Of a stretch of DNA of 64,000 bases, positions 20,848 to 30,866 are shown one piece after another. The stretch comes from Triglochin maritima (Eukaryota > Streptophyta > Magnoliopsida > Alismatales > Juncaginaceae), in assembly GCA_963682175.1 (NCBI GenBank), contig OY821791.1, forward strand, positions 18,194,542 through 18,258,541, given 5' to 3'. Under the pieces are notes generated by a model. It searched no databases and was not told the DNA's origin. It saw only the letters and a program-made list of their open reading frames with translations. Every line of letters starts with the position of its first letter. Positions within the stretch are counted from its first letter, which is position 1. Made by a program: the position numbers and the translations under genes.

Positions 20848-22261
20848 TGTAGCATCATAAAGGGGGCTTAGTTCTAATCACTTTTAAGCTCATTTCCCAC
20901 TTGTTTAAGCAATCAAGTATATGCAGCGGAAATAAAAGCTAAACAAGCAAGTAAAGAGGAAATATTGCACACCACAATGATGACACCGGTATTTTATAGA
21001 GGTTCGGCCTCCCGCCTTTTTCCTCTCTTGCAAGCTCCACTCAAACTCCCTCGAGATCCGCTTGCGTCTTCACTATCAACCTCATTCCGGACCGAGATTA
21101 AGATTTTTACAAATCAAGCTCCACGAACACCCTCACGAGCTTGACTGTCTTCTCTCACAATCCGAGAGGAAAACTTCGGGCTTTTACTGAAGCTCTTGCT
21201 TCTTTGAACAACAACGTTTGAGTGAAACACACTCTCTAACTTGAGCACACTAAGCTTATGATGAGGAATTGATCTAAGATGTGGAAGTATAGCTTGGAGA
21301 GTATGATTTGGGGAATGGTAGACTTGGAGTTTTCTCTTGAGTGTATATGACAATAGGAATCGGAAGAGATGTCTAATTATGTCATAGGAACACCTATTTA
21401 TAAGCTCCTAAGGTGTTAAAGCCATTGGGATTAAGTTGGGTAAGGTTTGATTGAGAATTACAAAACAGCAACCTGGAGGACCCAATTCAGACAATGTTTG
21501 GTCGACCAAATCAGACAGAATGGTCGGTCGTTTGTCAATTTTGAATGGACCGATAATGGACCGATAACGGAACGGTCGACTGGATCAGGCTATAACTTAG
21601 GTACACTTAAGTTAACGTTCGAACTCCGAATAGGGTTTGGTTGACCGTAAACTTCCAGACTCTACGGGGTTTGCAAAAATGTTCAAGTTCGGTCGACCGA
21701 TCCAAAGTCTTCGGTCGACCGGAAATTTCCATGCAGTTGCACTTTTTGGAGACAATTAAGTTCGCTCGATCGAAACAAGTCCACGGTCGACCGATAGGCA
21801 ATTTTGTATATTAAGGTATTTGTGAATAATTCGAATATGATCGTTGGTATAATACGACAACCCTAACGGTCAGAAAACTATGTTGATTCTGTCTACCGAA
21901 AAGGTCAAAACGGTCGACCGAATGTGGGCAGTCTAAAATACTATAGGATAATTGAAGTCCAATTGATGTGAAATTTTGTGTGACTTCTATAGGGAATCTA
22001 GTGTGTGTTTGAGTTGATTTTAGCTCAAGTATGCTCAACTACACAATGTTCCTAAGACTCAAAGAAATGCAAATTACATGTCTCCAAATGAGCTTGATTA
22101 CATGTCTTGACTTGAGTCCTTTCCTTGAGTCTTAATCACCTGTATAAGTTAGAACAAAGCAATATATATGCTATGCAATATGTGTACTACTCTACATCAA
22201 TTACAATTAAGATTAGGTTGATTAAATCATCAAAACATCGATTGAGGCGAAAAAGCCAACA
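20848..22261 (-). repeat. 5' LTR of Cop2
   Basis: TGTAGCATC to AAGCCAACA, 1414 bp. TATA box at 21394-21402 (minus). Palindrome pairs include 21500/21522, 21691/21713 and 21764/21785 (spacing 21-22 bp). Confidence 0.85.
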
Positions 22262-22506
22262 GCGGTATCTTCCGATAATACCAAGGCTTAAATGTTTGTT
22301 TGCGGGTAAGGAGGATTCCAAGAACATGACATGGCATGCTGATCGTGAGAAACCAAATGATCAGTTGCTACGTCTTCCTACAGATTCACCTCAGTGGAAA
22401 AAAGTAGATTACGACTTTCCTGTGTTTGGTGAAGAATCCAGGAATGTACGAATGGGACTCTGTATGGACGGAATGAATCCTTTTGATAGTTTCAGTAGCA
22501 TTTGAC
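22262..22506 (+). pseudogene. TNP2-like transposase fragment 2
   Basis: The conserved TNP2 block YLPIIPRLKCLF, then KNMTWHADREKPN and RNVRMGLCMDGMNPF: WHA and NVR.GL..DG.NPF are hallmark motifs of CACTA transposases. The frame stops at 22505 at the junction with the 22507-23488 insertion. The usual following segment (W.....NLPPW, LLIPGP) is missing. Confidence 0.85.
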
Positions 22507-23488
22507 AGTTGTTGATTTGTTCTGCTTGTAATTTACACTCTACCCCCTAGTTATGCATGAAACACAAATATATTATGTTTCCCAAATTTGATCAAAGACT
22601 TCCATTTCTCCTTCGACATCGTCGGTCTTGACGGGTCTGAGGCCGGCGACTTTTTTTCAATTAGAGTGTTGGGCATGCCATTGCTTCGATTGATCAACTT
22701 CTCACATTCAGCAGTGTGCATGGACCTTTCCTACAACTCCGATTTGGCTGCGGTGTTTCTGGGCGGTGCAACGAACCTTCGGTGGTCGGCGTACATTTGG
22801 GTTCACTTTTTTCATTTGATCGCAGCCCAAATTTAGAGCTTATTTTCTGACAACAGAGGAGATCCATATCTCCGGCTTGATGATTTGGTGTTGATGGAAG
22901 GGCTTACGATCGGACAACTATCAATTTTCTTGGGATCATGAAGTTGTGGATTGTTATGCTTTTGTGATTATTTTTGGAGAAATGCTTAATGTTTTGGGAT
23001 TGATTTTGGAGAATTGGTAAATTTGTGATTGTTTTTGTGATTGGCCACCATCGCCAGGTTGCTCTCGAGGTTGGGTATAGAGGTTTGGTTGTTGGATGGT
23101 TTGGGATGGGAGGTTTGGTTGTTGGGTTGACATGTTTTCGGCATGTAGAGAGAGACATTCAAGAGAGAGAGAGATGCGATATGTAAGAGAGAGAGATGAG
23201 AGAGAGAGATAAGTGAGAGAGAAAGTGGGATGAGAAAAGAAAGAGAAATGAGAGATAAAAGTTTACAAAAATTATTAGATTATAAAAGGTAGGTTTTGTA
23301 AAATTTACCATAAATTAATGGTTAATGTAATACTGTTAGGGAAGTTGACTAACAAAGTGGAATTTCCTAAAGTTTAATGGCAACCTATATATTAAGTGTG
23401 TTTTGAGATGACATATCAGATAATAGGTGTAGAGTGGGGGTAGTTGAGAATTATAGTCTTTTGTAATGGCATACAAGCAATTAACCCT
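22507..23488. mobile_element. Insertion or replacement in TNP2, possible TIR element
   Basis: This 1-kb non-TNP2 block starts near TAATTTACACTCTACCCCCT and ends with a sequence whose reverse complement is TAATTCTCAACTACCCCCAC, suggesting imperfect terminal inverted repeats. It contains a GA-rich microsatellite (23150-23270) and a frame at 22588-22836 (82 aa) that I cannot assign; its composition is unlike the surroundings and it could be a captured fragment. No TSD was identified, and TNP2 residues on both sides are also missing. Confidence 0.45.
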
Positions 23489-25588
23489 TAATTGATGACC
23501 TAAAGAGATTGTGGGACGACGAAGAGCCAGTTTTTTATTCTTACCTTCAGGAGTCTTTTGTAATGCGGACAATGATATTTTGCACGATTAATGACTTTCC
23601 AGCTTATGGTAATCTGTCTGGATATTTAGTCAAATGTCATAAAGCTTGTCCAATTTGCGAAGAGAATACATGCTCCTTGCAACTGGTTAATGGTTCTAAG
23701 ACGATCTATCTTGGTCATCAGAGATTTTTGCCGAACTCTCACCCTTATCGTAGGTTGAAGAAGGCATTTCATTGAAAACAAGAGTTTCAGAATCCGCCAA
23801 TTGAAATCAGCGTCGAAAGGGTGTACGAACGTGTAATGAACGTTGAATGTGAATTTGGAAAACCGTACAAACGAGATAATGACAAAAGTCTTTGGAAAAA
23901 AAGATCCATATTTTTTTATCTCACTTACTGGAAAACTTTAGAAGTTAGACATTGTATTGATGTGATGCACATAGAGAAAAATATTTGTGACAGTCTTGTT
24001 GGCACTCTGTTGAACGTACCTGGTAAAACAAAAGATGGATATAATGCAAGACTTGATCTTGTTGACCTTGGTATACGAGCAATGTTGGCACAAGAGAAGA
24101 AAGGAGACCGGAATTATTTACCTCTAGCTAGTTATACATTGTGTAGAAAGGAGAAAAAGATTCTCTGTCAGTGTTTGCACGATCTAATGGTTCCCCAAGG
24201 TTATTCTTCATATTTCAGTAGTCTTGTTGTTATGAAGGATTTGAAACTTGTGGGGATGGTCTCACGATTGTCACACTCTAATGCAACAATTGTTACTTGT
24301 AGCACTGAGATCCATATTACCGAAGGATGTTAGACAAGCAATAATAAAGTTATGCTCATTTTTCAACAAAATTTGCAGTAAAGTGGTCGATTCCGTTCAG
24401 TTAGATAAGTTGCAGAATAAAATTGTGGTTACATTATGTCAGTTGGAGATGTTCTTCTCACCTGTTTTTTTGACATTATGATTCATCTAGTTATTCATTT
24501 GGTTAGATAAGTTAAATTGTGTGGACCAGTTTTTTTATGGTGGATGTATGTTTTCGAGCGCTATATGAAAGTATTGAAAGGTTACTGTAAAAATCGTCAA
24601 AGGTCAGATGCTAGTATTGTTGAAGGATACATAGATGAGGAGGTTATTGAGTTTTGCACTGGATATCTAGCAAACACCATAAGTGTTGGACTTCCGAAGA
24701 ATCGTCATGATGAACATGCCAATGATAAAGGGACGTGTAGGATGAAAATGTCAAATCCAAATGGCGAGTACTTAATGACAGTATATTTTTATGTGTTGTG
24801 CAATTGTAATGAAGTTCAACCTTACCTAAATGAACACATTAAGGCTCTAAAGGAAAGAAATCCTTTGTGGAGTGATCAACACGTAATAAATAGTCACAAT
24901 AAAAAAAAATCATCTCTTGGTTCAAAAATGTGGCTTACAAGCGTGATGTTTCCGAGACAATACAGTGGTTGGCATATAGTCCGCATTCCATTGTTAAAAG
25001 TTACAGTGGCTATGATATCAATGGATATTCATTCTACACAGTCTGTGAAGATTCCAAAAGTGTTGTTCAGAACAGTGGCGTCACCTTAATAGCATAGTCT
25101 TTGCATGTGTCTAGTTCTAAAGACAAGAATCATGTATACGCCGACATGTCATATTACGGATAATTGAAGACATATAGGAGCTAGACTTTGTTAAATTCAA
25201 AATACATGTATTTAGATGCAAGTGGGCTGATAATAAAAGTGGAGTTCGAGTGGATGATTTGGGGTTCACTTTAATTGATTTTTCAAAAGAAGGATATAAA
25301 AGAGAACCTTTTATTCTCATTTCCCAAGCGAAAAAAGTCTTTTATGTGGCTGATCCACGTGATAAGAAATGGGCAGTAATTCTGGAAGGGAAAAAAATTA
25401 TATCAGATGATAGTCTGATCGAGTATGAAGAGACACCACCTTTCTCTAAGCAAGCACCTGAGTTGAACTCAGTAGACGAAGAAATAAATGTTGAGACTTG
25501 TATATTTAGAGATGACCATGATGAAGGTATATGGATTGAAAATCCATTAAGGAAAAAGCACAGTAAAGGTGCAAAATTTCTGTTGTAA
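23489..25588 (+). pseudogene. TNP2-like transposase fragment 3, with DUF4218/DUF4216-like parts
   Basis: In order: TINDFPAYGNLSG and ACPICEENTC (23509-23775); YWKTLEVRHCIDVMHIEKNI plus LLNVPGKTKDG (23821-24333), the core TNP2 motif; CLHDLMVPQGYSS and FFNKICSKVVD, DUF4218-like (to about 24480); FERYMKVLKGYCKNRQRSDA (24517-25089); and a DUF4216-like end with FVK/FKCKWADN-like remnants and WAVILEGKKI (25250-25588). A TGA after KAFH (23773) and frameshifts near 24333, 24500 and 25090-25250 inactivate it. Length and order fit a standard CACTA transposase of about 1000 residues. Confidence 0.85.
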
Positions 25589-25659
25589 CACATTGTACTA
25601 GTCATTTAATGTCTGGACCTTTTATTTTTTAATACATTGAGTTTATCTTTTATAGTATC

Positions 25660-25773
25660 ATGGCTCCGAAAAAGAAACTCACTCCCCCAGAGTCTGAAGT
25701 CTCGAAGACATACAGTTCACGAGGTCCTTGTCTCATGAAAGAATTCGTGGGGAGAAGAAATAGAGACGGTAGA
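25660..25773 (+). pseudogene. CACTA-2 second gene, exon 1 part a
   Basis: ATG at 25660 (MAPKKKLTPPESEV ... LMKEFVGRRNRDG). The exon is cut by Athila B at 25774 and continues at 33362. The lysine-rich start could act as a nuclear signal. In CACTA-3 the same exon is uncut (48467-48674). Confidence 0.8.
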
Positions 25774-25779
25774 AAAACT

Positions 25780-26938
25780 TGTTGAACGTTTTAATTAAAC
25801 CGCAAGTGCACGGCCGCGATGACGAGGTGGCAAGTACGGGTCGTCCTCAGGGAGGTGAGCAGCCTCTTGTTTGCACGAAATCAAGTGGCGAAAAAATGGA
25901 GAAGAGAGTTCGTTACGCTACTCTACACTAAATTACGCTAAGAAGTACGAAATGCGAAAGAAAGAAATAAACGATCAAATAAAAACTAAGCTAAGAACAA
26001 AATAGAAGTGCTGGAATTCAGAAATGGAAAACCCCTAAGGGGTGGAGTGAGTGCACACAAGCAAACATGTGGGTGTAGAATACATTCTTTAAGCACATGA
26101 AGGTGGTGTTTATCAAGCATAGGAAGTGTCTAAATGTTAGGGCAAAACCTATCAATCTATTCACCAACTTGGTTGATTAACATTTACATATGCAAGGTGT
26201 TTATTTCAGAACCTAAACAAGCATGAGAGGTGTCTAATCATTTTGGAAAAACTCATCAAGTTGTAAATTCTATCCTAAACAAGCAAGCATACATTCATGT
26301 TTAATCAACACATTGAAATTAAAGCATTCATCCCATTCTCTAATGCATGTATGTACATCTACTCCACCCCCCAAAGGGGATGGAACTACTCACTAAACAT
26401 TACACTAATTATTAAACTATGGAAAGAAAGCATATTAAAACTAAGCTGGAATTAAAAGACGATTAAACTAAAACATGCACAAACAATAAAAGAAGCATAA
26501 AACAAACAATGAAAGAAACACAAAACTTTATTGATAAAATGACTCACATTAAAAGTAGCATCCTCCTACTTTAGTGTGTGCTTCAAGGCCTCACTTCTAG
26601 TAGGAAGAATAGCCACTTAAAATATGGAGTGATTACAATAGGAGGTGAAGAGTTCTATTTATAGGCATGGAAAAAGCTAATCCGGGACAATCCCCCGATG
26701 TGGGACTAAACCAACACCAAAAATAGCCTCAACGAACATTAATACAAGTCCAGGACAAATCTTGGCGGATCTGGACTAATCCAGACCGCCAATTGGCGGT
26801 TCCAGACCGCCAATTGGCGGTCCAAAATGTCCGGATCCAGTTGAGTTTTATTCTGGGCTTTTCTTTGTGCTTTTGGTGGTCTTTGATGCATCTACTTCGT
26901 TTGTTGGAGCTCCGACCCGAATCCAATTGCTAAAATAC
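25780..26938 (-). repeat. 3' LTR of Athila B, truncated
   Basis: Starts TGTTGAACG like other copies, but after TAAAATACT (26931-26939) it jumps into sequence matching the internal region of element C at about 35650. Compared with element C this removes the last ~250 bp of the LTR and ~800 bp of internal DNA; ACT is shared at both breakpoints. TATA box at 26655-26663 (minus). Confidence 0.85.
26785..26821. repeat. Paired palindromes, 21-bp period (Athila B 3' LTR)
   Basis: Two perfect copies of ACCGCCAATTGGCGGT start at 26785 and 26806. The 5' LTR has the pair at 32955 and 32976, the second with one change (CAGTTGG). Confidence 0.95.
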
Positions 26939-27733
26939 TTCCTTATACTAAAAGACACGAATTATTTGACTCACTAGGTTCAGGGTGGACTTCTTTAAAT
27001 GTTTGACTACTGAAACCCTATGATTACACGCCCCCCGAGGGAAAACCGGGGAGCATCTGAATGACTCGATAAGACCTAAAGCCAGTAAACTAGATATCCT
27101 AATGCATAAAGTTCAAGACAATTTCGGGAGCTTTTCTTTTACTTTGCCTCTCAACGGTTTTGCACATGCTAAACACACGCAAAACCTACAAAAACATTTT
27201 CTTTCGCAAACACATGAAGATTTTGAAAGAAATGTGAAAATTTTGAAGCACTAGGCAAGCAAAAGAAGACAAGTCACCCAAGGATCATGGCAAGCAGATA
27301 TATCGATATTAAATGCGGCACACTAACATGACCCTAACAATGCACACAAAAGGAAACAAAAAAAAATCAAAAGAAAAGACTCGACTATGTACACACGTAA
27401 AACACCCCCCCACACCCACTTCATGCATTCTCCTCAATGAATGTGAACAAGATACTACATGGATATATGCATGAAAAAGGAAAGATCTCACCAACATGAA
27501 GTACAAAGGGACGTTCAGGGTCATGTTGATGGACACAAACCAAATTCCCTCAAAACCTGTGAGAAGCTGAAGAAGGGAGATAAATACGTGAAGAAATTGG
27601 GGCCCAAGTACACAAGGGTTGGGGCCCACAACAATCGATGCTCACTGAAGGAGTCTTTTATTATTTTGTTTTTTTTTTCTTCTTTTTTTTACAAGATATA
27701 TACATCAACCAAGATATTCTCATAATCATTTGG
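26939..27733 (-). other. 3' non-coding region of Athila B
   Basis: Non-coding sequence homologous to 35650-36464 of element C. On the minus strand near 27435-27400 it has the sequence ATTGAGGAGAATGC followed by a G-run (GTGGGGGGG), the type of purine-rich signature seen after the coding region of Athila/Tat elements. A T-rich tract lies at 27659-27690. Confidence 0.65.
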
Positions 27734-28441
27734 TCAAGGAACATCAAATGAGAACATCATGTTTTGAGGACCAGAGACTTGCCGAGATGGGCAAACTTCA
27801 CTGGTACTCTGAGGTGTCATGAGGCGTGAAAGGTTTAAGCTGAAAGGCTCGAACCTCTCATGATATTGGTTGGGTGTGGGCAACCAAGAATGAAGTTGTG
27901 TTGCCTCACTAGGGTTTAATTGCTCATCGAAGAAAACCCTCCAACCAATAGGCGGGTGCATCGGAATGAGTTCCTCAGGCTCATTCGATGGATGCAGCAG
28001 ACTTGCATCATTTAGAATGGGGCTTCTCCCCAAGTCATCCAACAAGGACCTCCCACCATCATTTAGATCATCAAGCATAAGCTCGGTCATAGGTGGGTCC
28101 TTGTTGGAGACAATATGAAGCTCAAATGGCTCAATGGCCATGGGACATGAGGTAGAGACACCTTCTGGTATAGGCATATGATGAGGTGTCTCACTCTCAC
28201 TAGTACTCTCAACTGAATCATGCAACGAACACTCCCTTTGGACATTCATGTTCGAGGCCAGCTCACTCTGTTGCATTGCGAAGACAGGCAATGAGTTTTC
28301 GCTGGGCCCACGAACATTCTCAATGGGTTGCATTGGGGTTAGGGGTGTTCGTTGATTTTGTGGTGCTTTCTCCAATTGGCGGATGAGATTTAGATTTAAA
28401 GGTTCATCCATGGGTTCCTGTTGCTTACCAGAGTTCAACAC
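27734..28441 (-). CDS. Unknown 235-aa frame downstream of the Athila protease
   Basis: This frame is in phase with the protease and separated from it only by one TAG codon (28448-28450), so it may be the C-terminal extension of the Gag-Pro protein rather than a separate gene. It is open over 235 codons and of the same length as in element C (36465-37172), with few substitutions. It is acidic and Pro/Ser-rich, with FELHIVSNKDPPMTELMLDD and PPIGWRVFF as recognisable blocks. There is no transmembrane segment, no signal peptide and no zinc finger, so it does not look env-like. Its start as listed is a GTG; no ATG directly follows the TAG. Function unknown. Confidence 0.5.
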   Translation of the reverse strand: MLNSGKQQEPMDEPLNLNLIRQLEKAPQNQRTPLTPMQPIENVRGPSENSLPVFAMQQSELASNMNVQRECSLHDSVESTSESETPHHMPIPEGVSTSCPMAIEPFELHIVSNKDPPMTELMLDDLNDGGRSLLDDLGRSPILNDASLLHPSNEPEELIPMHPPIGWRVFFDEQLNPSEATQLHSWLPTPNQYHERFEPFSLNLSRLMTPQSTSEVCPSRQVSGPQNMMFSFDVP

Positions 28442-28447
28442 ATGAAT

Positions 28448-29029
28448 CTAGGCACTCATGTTACCGAATGAGAGCTTCATGAGACCATTTCTACAATTAA
28501 TCAAGGCATTGGAGGTTCCCAGAAATGGTCTACCCAAAATCAAAGGTATTTGAGAGTGGGTGTTCGCAACAGGATTGGTATCGAGGACAACAAAATCGAC
28601 TAGAAATATAAAATCTCCAACTTTGATAAGCACATCCTCGATAATCCCCATGGGAAAACGAATGGATCTATCCGCCAATTGGAGGGTGATCTTCGTTGGT
28701 TTCAATTCTCCCAAGTTCAACTGTTGATAAACGGAGAATGGGAGGAGGTTGACCGCTGATCCTAAATCAAGCAAAACATTGCTCAATCTAGTGTCCCCTA
28801 TCGTACACTGAATAGTAGGACGCCCAGGGTCCTTGTATTTTGTGTAGGTAGGATTGGACAAAAGTGAGCTGATATTTGCAGCCAAGAATGCTTTCTTAGG
28901 AACATTGGTCTTCCTCTTGGTTGTGCAGAGATCCTTCAACACTTTGGCATATTGAGGTATTTGTTGGATGACATCCAACAAGGGGATGTTAACCTTCACT
29001 TGCTTAAACACCTCTAATATCTTGTCCAT
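28448..29029 (-). pseudogene. Athila aspartic protease domain (Athila B)
   Basis: Carries the Athila protease signature: LCTTKRK, CTIGDTRLSNVLLDLGSAVN (active-site DLGS), LQLADRSI, IIEDVLIKVG and the flap-side motif PLILGRPFLGT. The protease cleaves the Gag polyprotein in particles. Upstream it is cut from gag by a CAG to TAG change at 29039; downstream it ends at the shared TAG at 28448. Confidence 0.85.
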
Positions 29030-29038
29030 ATTGTCACT

Positions 29039-30866
29039 CTACTTTTTGTTTAACCTACTTGCATAGGGAGCTTTTGGCAGGTAGGTTTTCTGCTGTGCCT
29101 GAGAAGAAAGCTTTGGTGTATTACCCTCACCCTCAGCTTCTTCTTCACCACCATTCCCACTGAGGGGCTGCATAGATGGTGGTGGGTGTGGCAAGGAAAT
29201 GTGATTGTCAACCTGTTTTCCATTCCTTAAGGTCACAATGGAATTGACATGGTGAACAGGTTCCTCCACATGGTTCACTTGCCTCCCCCGAGGTACCACA
29301 TTCTCATTTTGCATTTGTTGTTGTTGGTACATGCGGGGGTTAGCCTCAGGCTGGCTAGGAAAAGACCCTCTCTCTCTCATGTACAGACTGAGCCAATTGG
29401 CCCATCTGAAGCTCTAGAGATTTCATGGTCTGATGATTTTAAGTGAGAACTTGACTTGTGGTAGACATAAAAAATTTCATTGTGTTTTCAAGTCCACGAG
29501 TCAAGGTCTCAAGCGAATTGAATCGGGTTTCGATATTATTGGAATTTAGGAAACCCGATTGATTGGTGGTTTGTGCTTGGGGTGGCTGATAGGAATGTGC
29601 ATGCATGGGAGGTTGGTGTGATTGGTAAGGTGGTCTAGAGGAGTTTGGAGGACCACCTGGGGCATTAGTTTGGTTCCATGAAAAATTGGGGTGGTTCCTC
29701 CATCCAGGATTATAAGATGATGAGTATGGGTCATTCCTGGCTCTATCATAGACGGCGTTGACACGCTCCATCTCAGGAGGAATGGACTCACACTCGCTTT
29801 CTACATGACCTATCCTACCACATGAATGATAGGGAACTGGACCAGATGTGGATATGTGAGGTGCACTTTGTTGGTTTTGTAGCTCAATCGAATCCATACG
29901 GCGCATTAAGGCCGCCATGCGTGCCTCGGTGGCCGTAGTGGTATCGATAGCAAATGTGGAACCCGATCTTGTTGACTTTGCATTCGCTATCCTTGCTCCT
30001 ATACTAGATGATGCAGGTGGTTCCCTCACACTCTCCCATTGCATGGTTTTCTCAGCGAGGTCTTCTAGGAAGGCCCATGCCTCCCTTTCATCCTTTCCCA
30101 AGAACTCTCCTTGACACATGGACTCAAGGAGTGTTCTGGACGGGATGTGAAGACCCCCATACACAATCTGACAAATACGCCACAACTCAATGCCATGGTG
30201 AGGTCACGAGGATAGTAGCTCTTTGAACCTCTCAAGATATGCATGAAATGGTTCGGTCTCATGTTGATAGAACGAATTGATTTCGTTCCTCAATTTTTGA
30301 GTCCGATGATTAGGAAAGTACTTCTTGAGGAATGCAGATTGAAACTCATCCCAAGTCCTAAAGGAATTCGCCTGGTTGCTGTACAACCCCTTCTTGGCAT
30401 CATCCTTTAGTGCAAAAGGAACGAGCCTAAGATGGATGGAGTCTGTGCTAAGTTGTTGCAGCTTGAACATAGCACAGACCTCCTCAAATTCCCTGAGAAA
30501 GATATAGGGGTCACCTTTCCTAGTGAAATGAGGGAGCATGGAAATGAATTGAGGCTTAACCTCAAAATGGTTCCCATTAGCCTCTAGTAATACGATGCAT
30601 GAGGGTAGAGCTGTACGGCTCGGGTAGCATCGATCACGAAGAGGTATGGGAACGACAACTAGAAGCACTGGTGGAGCAGGTGGGTCCAGCAACTGCTCCT
30701 CCTCACGGAAATTAGCAGCCATTGGACCCAAACTACGTGCGACATGAGAGGAGGAAGGTGTCGAGAAATCGATGACCGAAGCCGGATTGACAACGCTCCT
30801 CGTCAAACGACCACTCTCGTCTCGTGTCCACGAAAGCATGCACAAAGGTGCACACACAAACCACAA
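29039..30866 (-). pseudogene. gag: Athila gag (Athila B)
   Basis: Likely start ATG at 30722 (MAANFREEEQLLDPP), although the frame is open back to 30866. The Athila capsid core is clear: GDPYIFLREFEEVCAMFKL, DSIHLRLVPFALKDDAKKGL, WDEFQSAFLKKYFPNHRTQK and FHAYLERFKELLSS. Breaks: Cys to TGA at 30204, a stop at 29439, a 2-nt loss near 29380 and TAG at 29039. The CCHC knuckle is also damaged, reading YHSCGRIGHVESEC, with the first Cys changed to Tyr (element C keeps it). Multiple breaks show this copy is dead. Confidence 0.85.

Larger units (their letters stand above)
19750..22261 (-). mobile_element. Cop2: internally deleted gag-only copia element
   Basis: Minus-strand copy flanked by GTGGT (19745-19749) and GCGGT (22262-22266), a TSD with one difference. 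Layout: 3' LTR piece 19750-20127, a deletion junction, the N-terminal half of gag (to 20795), primer site 20834-20845 and 5' LTR 20848-22261. The deletion removed the rest of the 3' LTR, the polypurine tract and the C-terminal half of gag. Confidence 0.85.

Noticed and set aside
22588..22836. 82-aa frame as a resident host gene
   Set aside because: It lies inside an insertion within a transposase pseudogene, has no neighbouring exons and no recognised motif; kept only as a possible captured piece.
27309..27629. Minus-strand frames in the Athila 3' region (also 36020-36353 and 57392-57693)
   Set aside because: Present in several copies but with shifting frames and no constraint visible; the region is the non-coding 3' part with purine-rich tracts.
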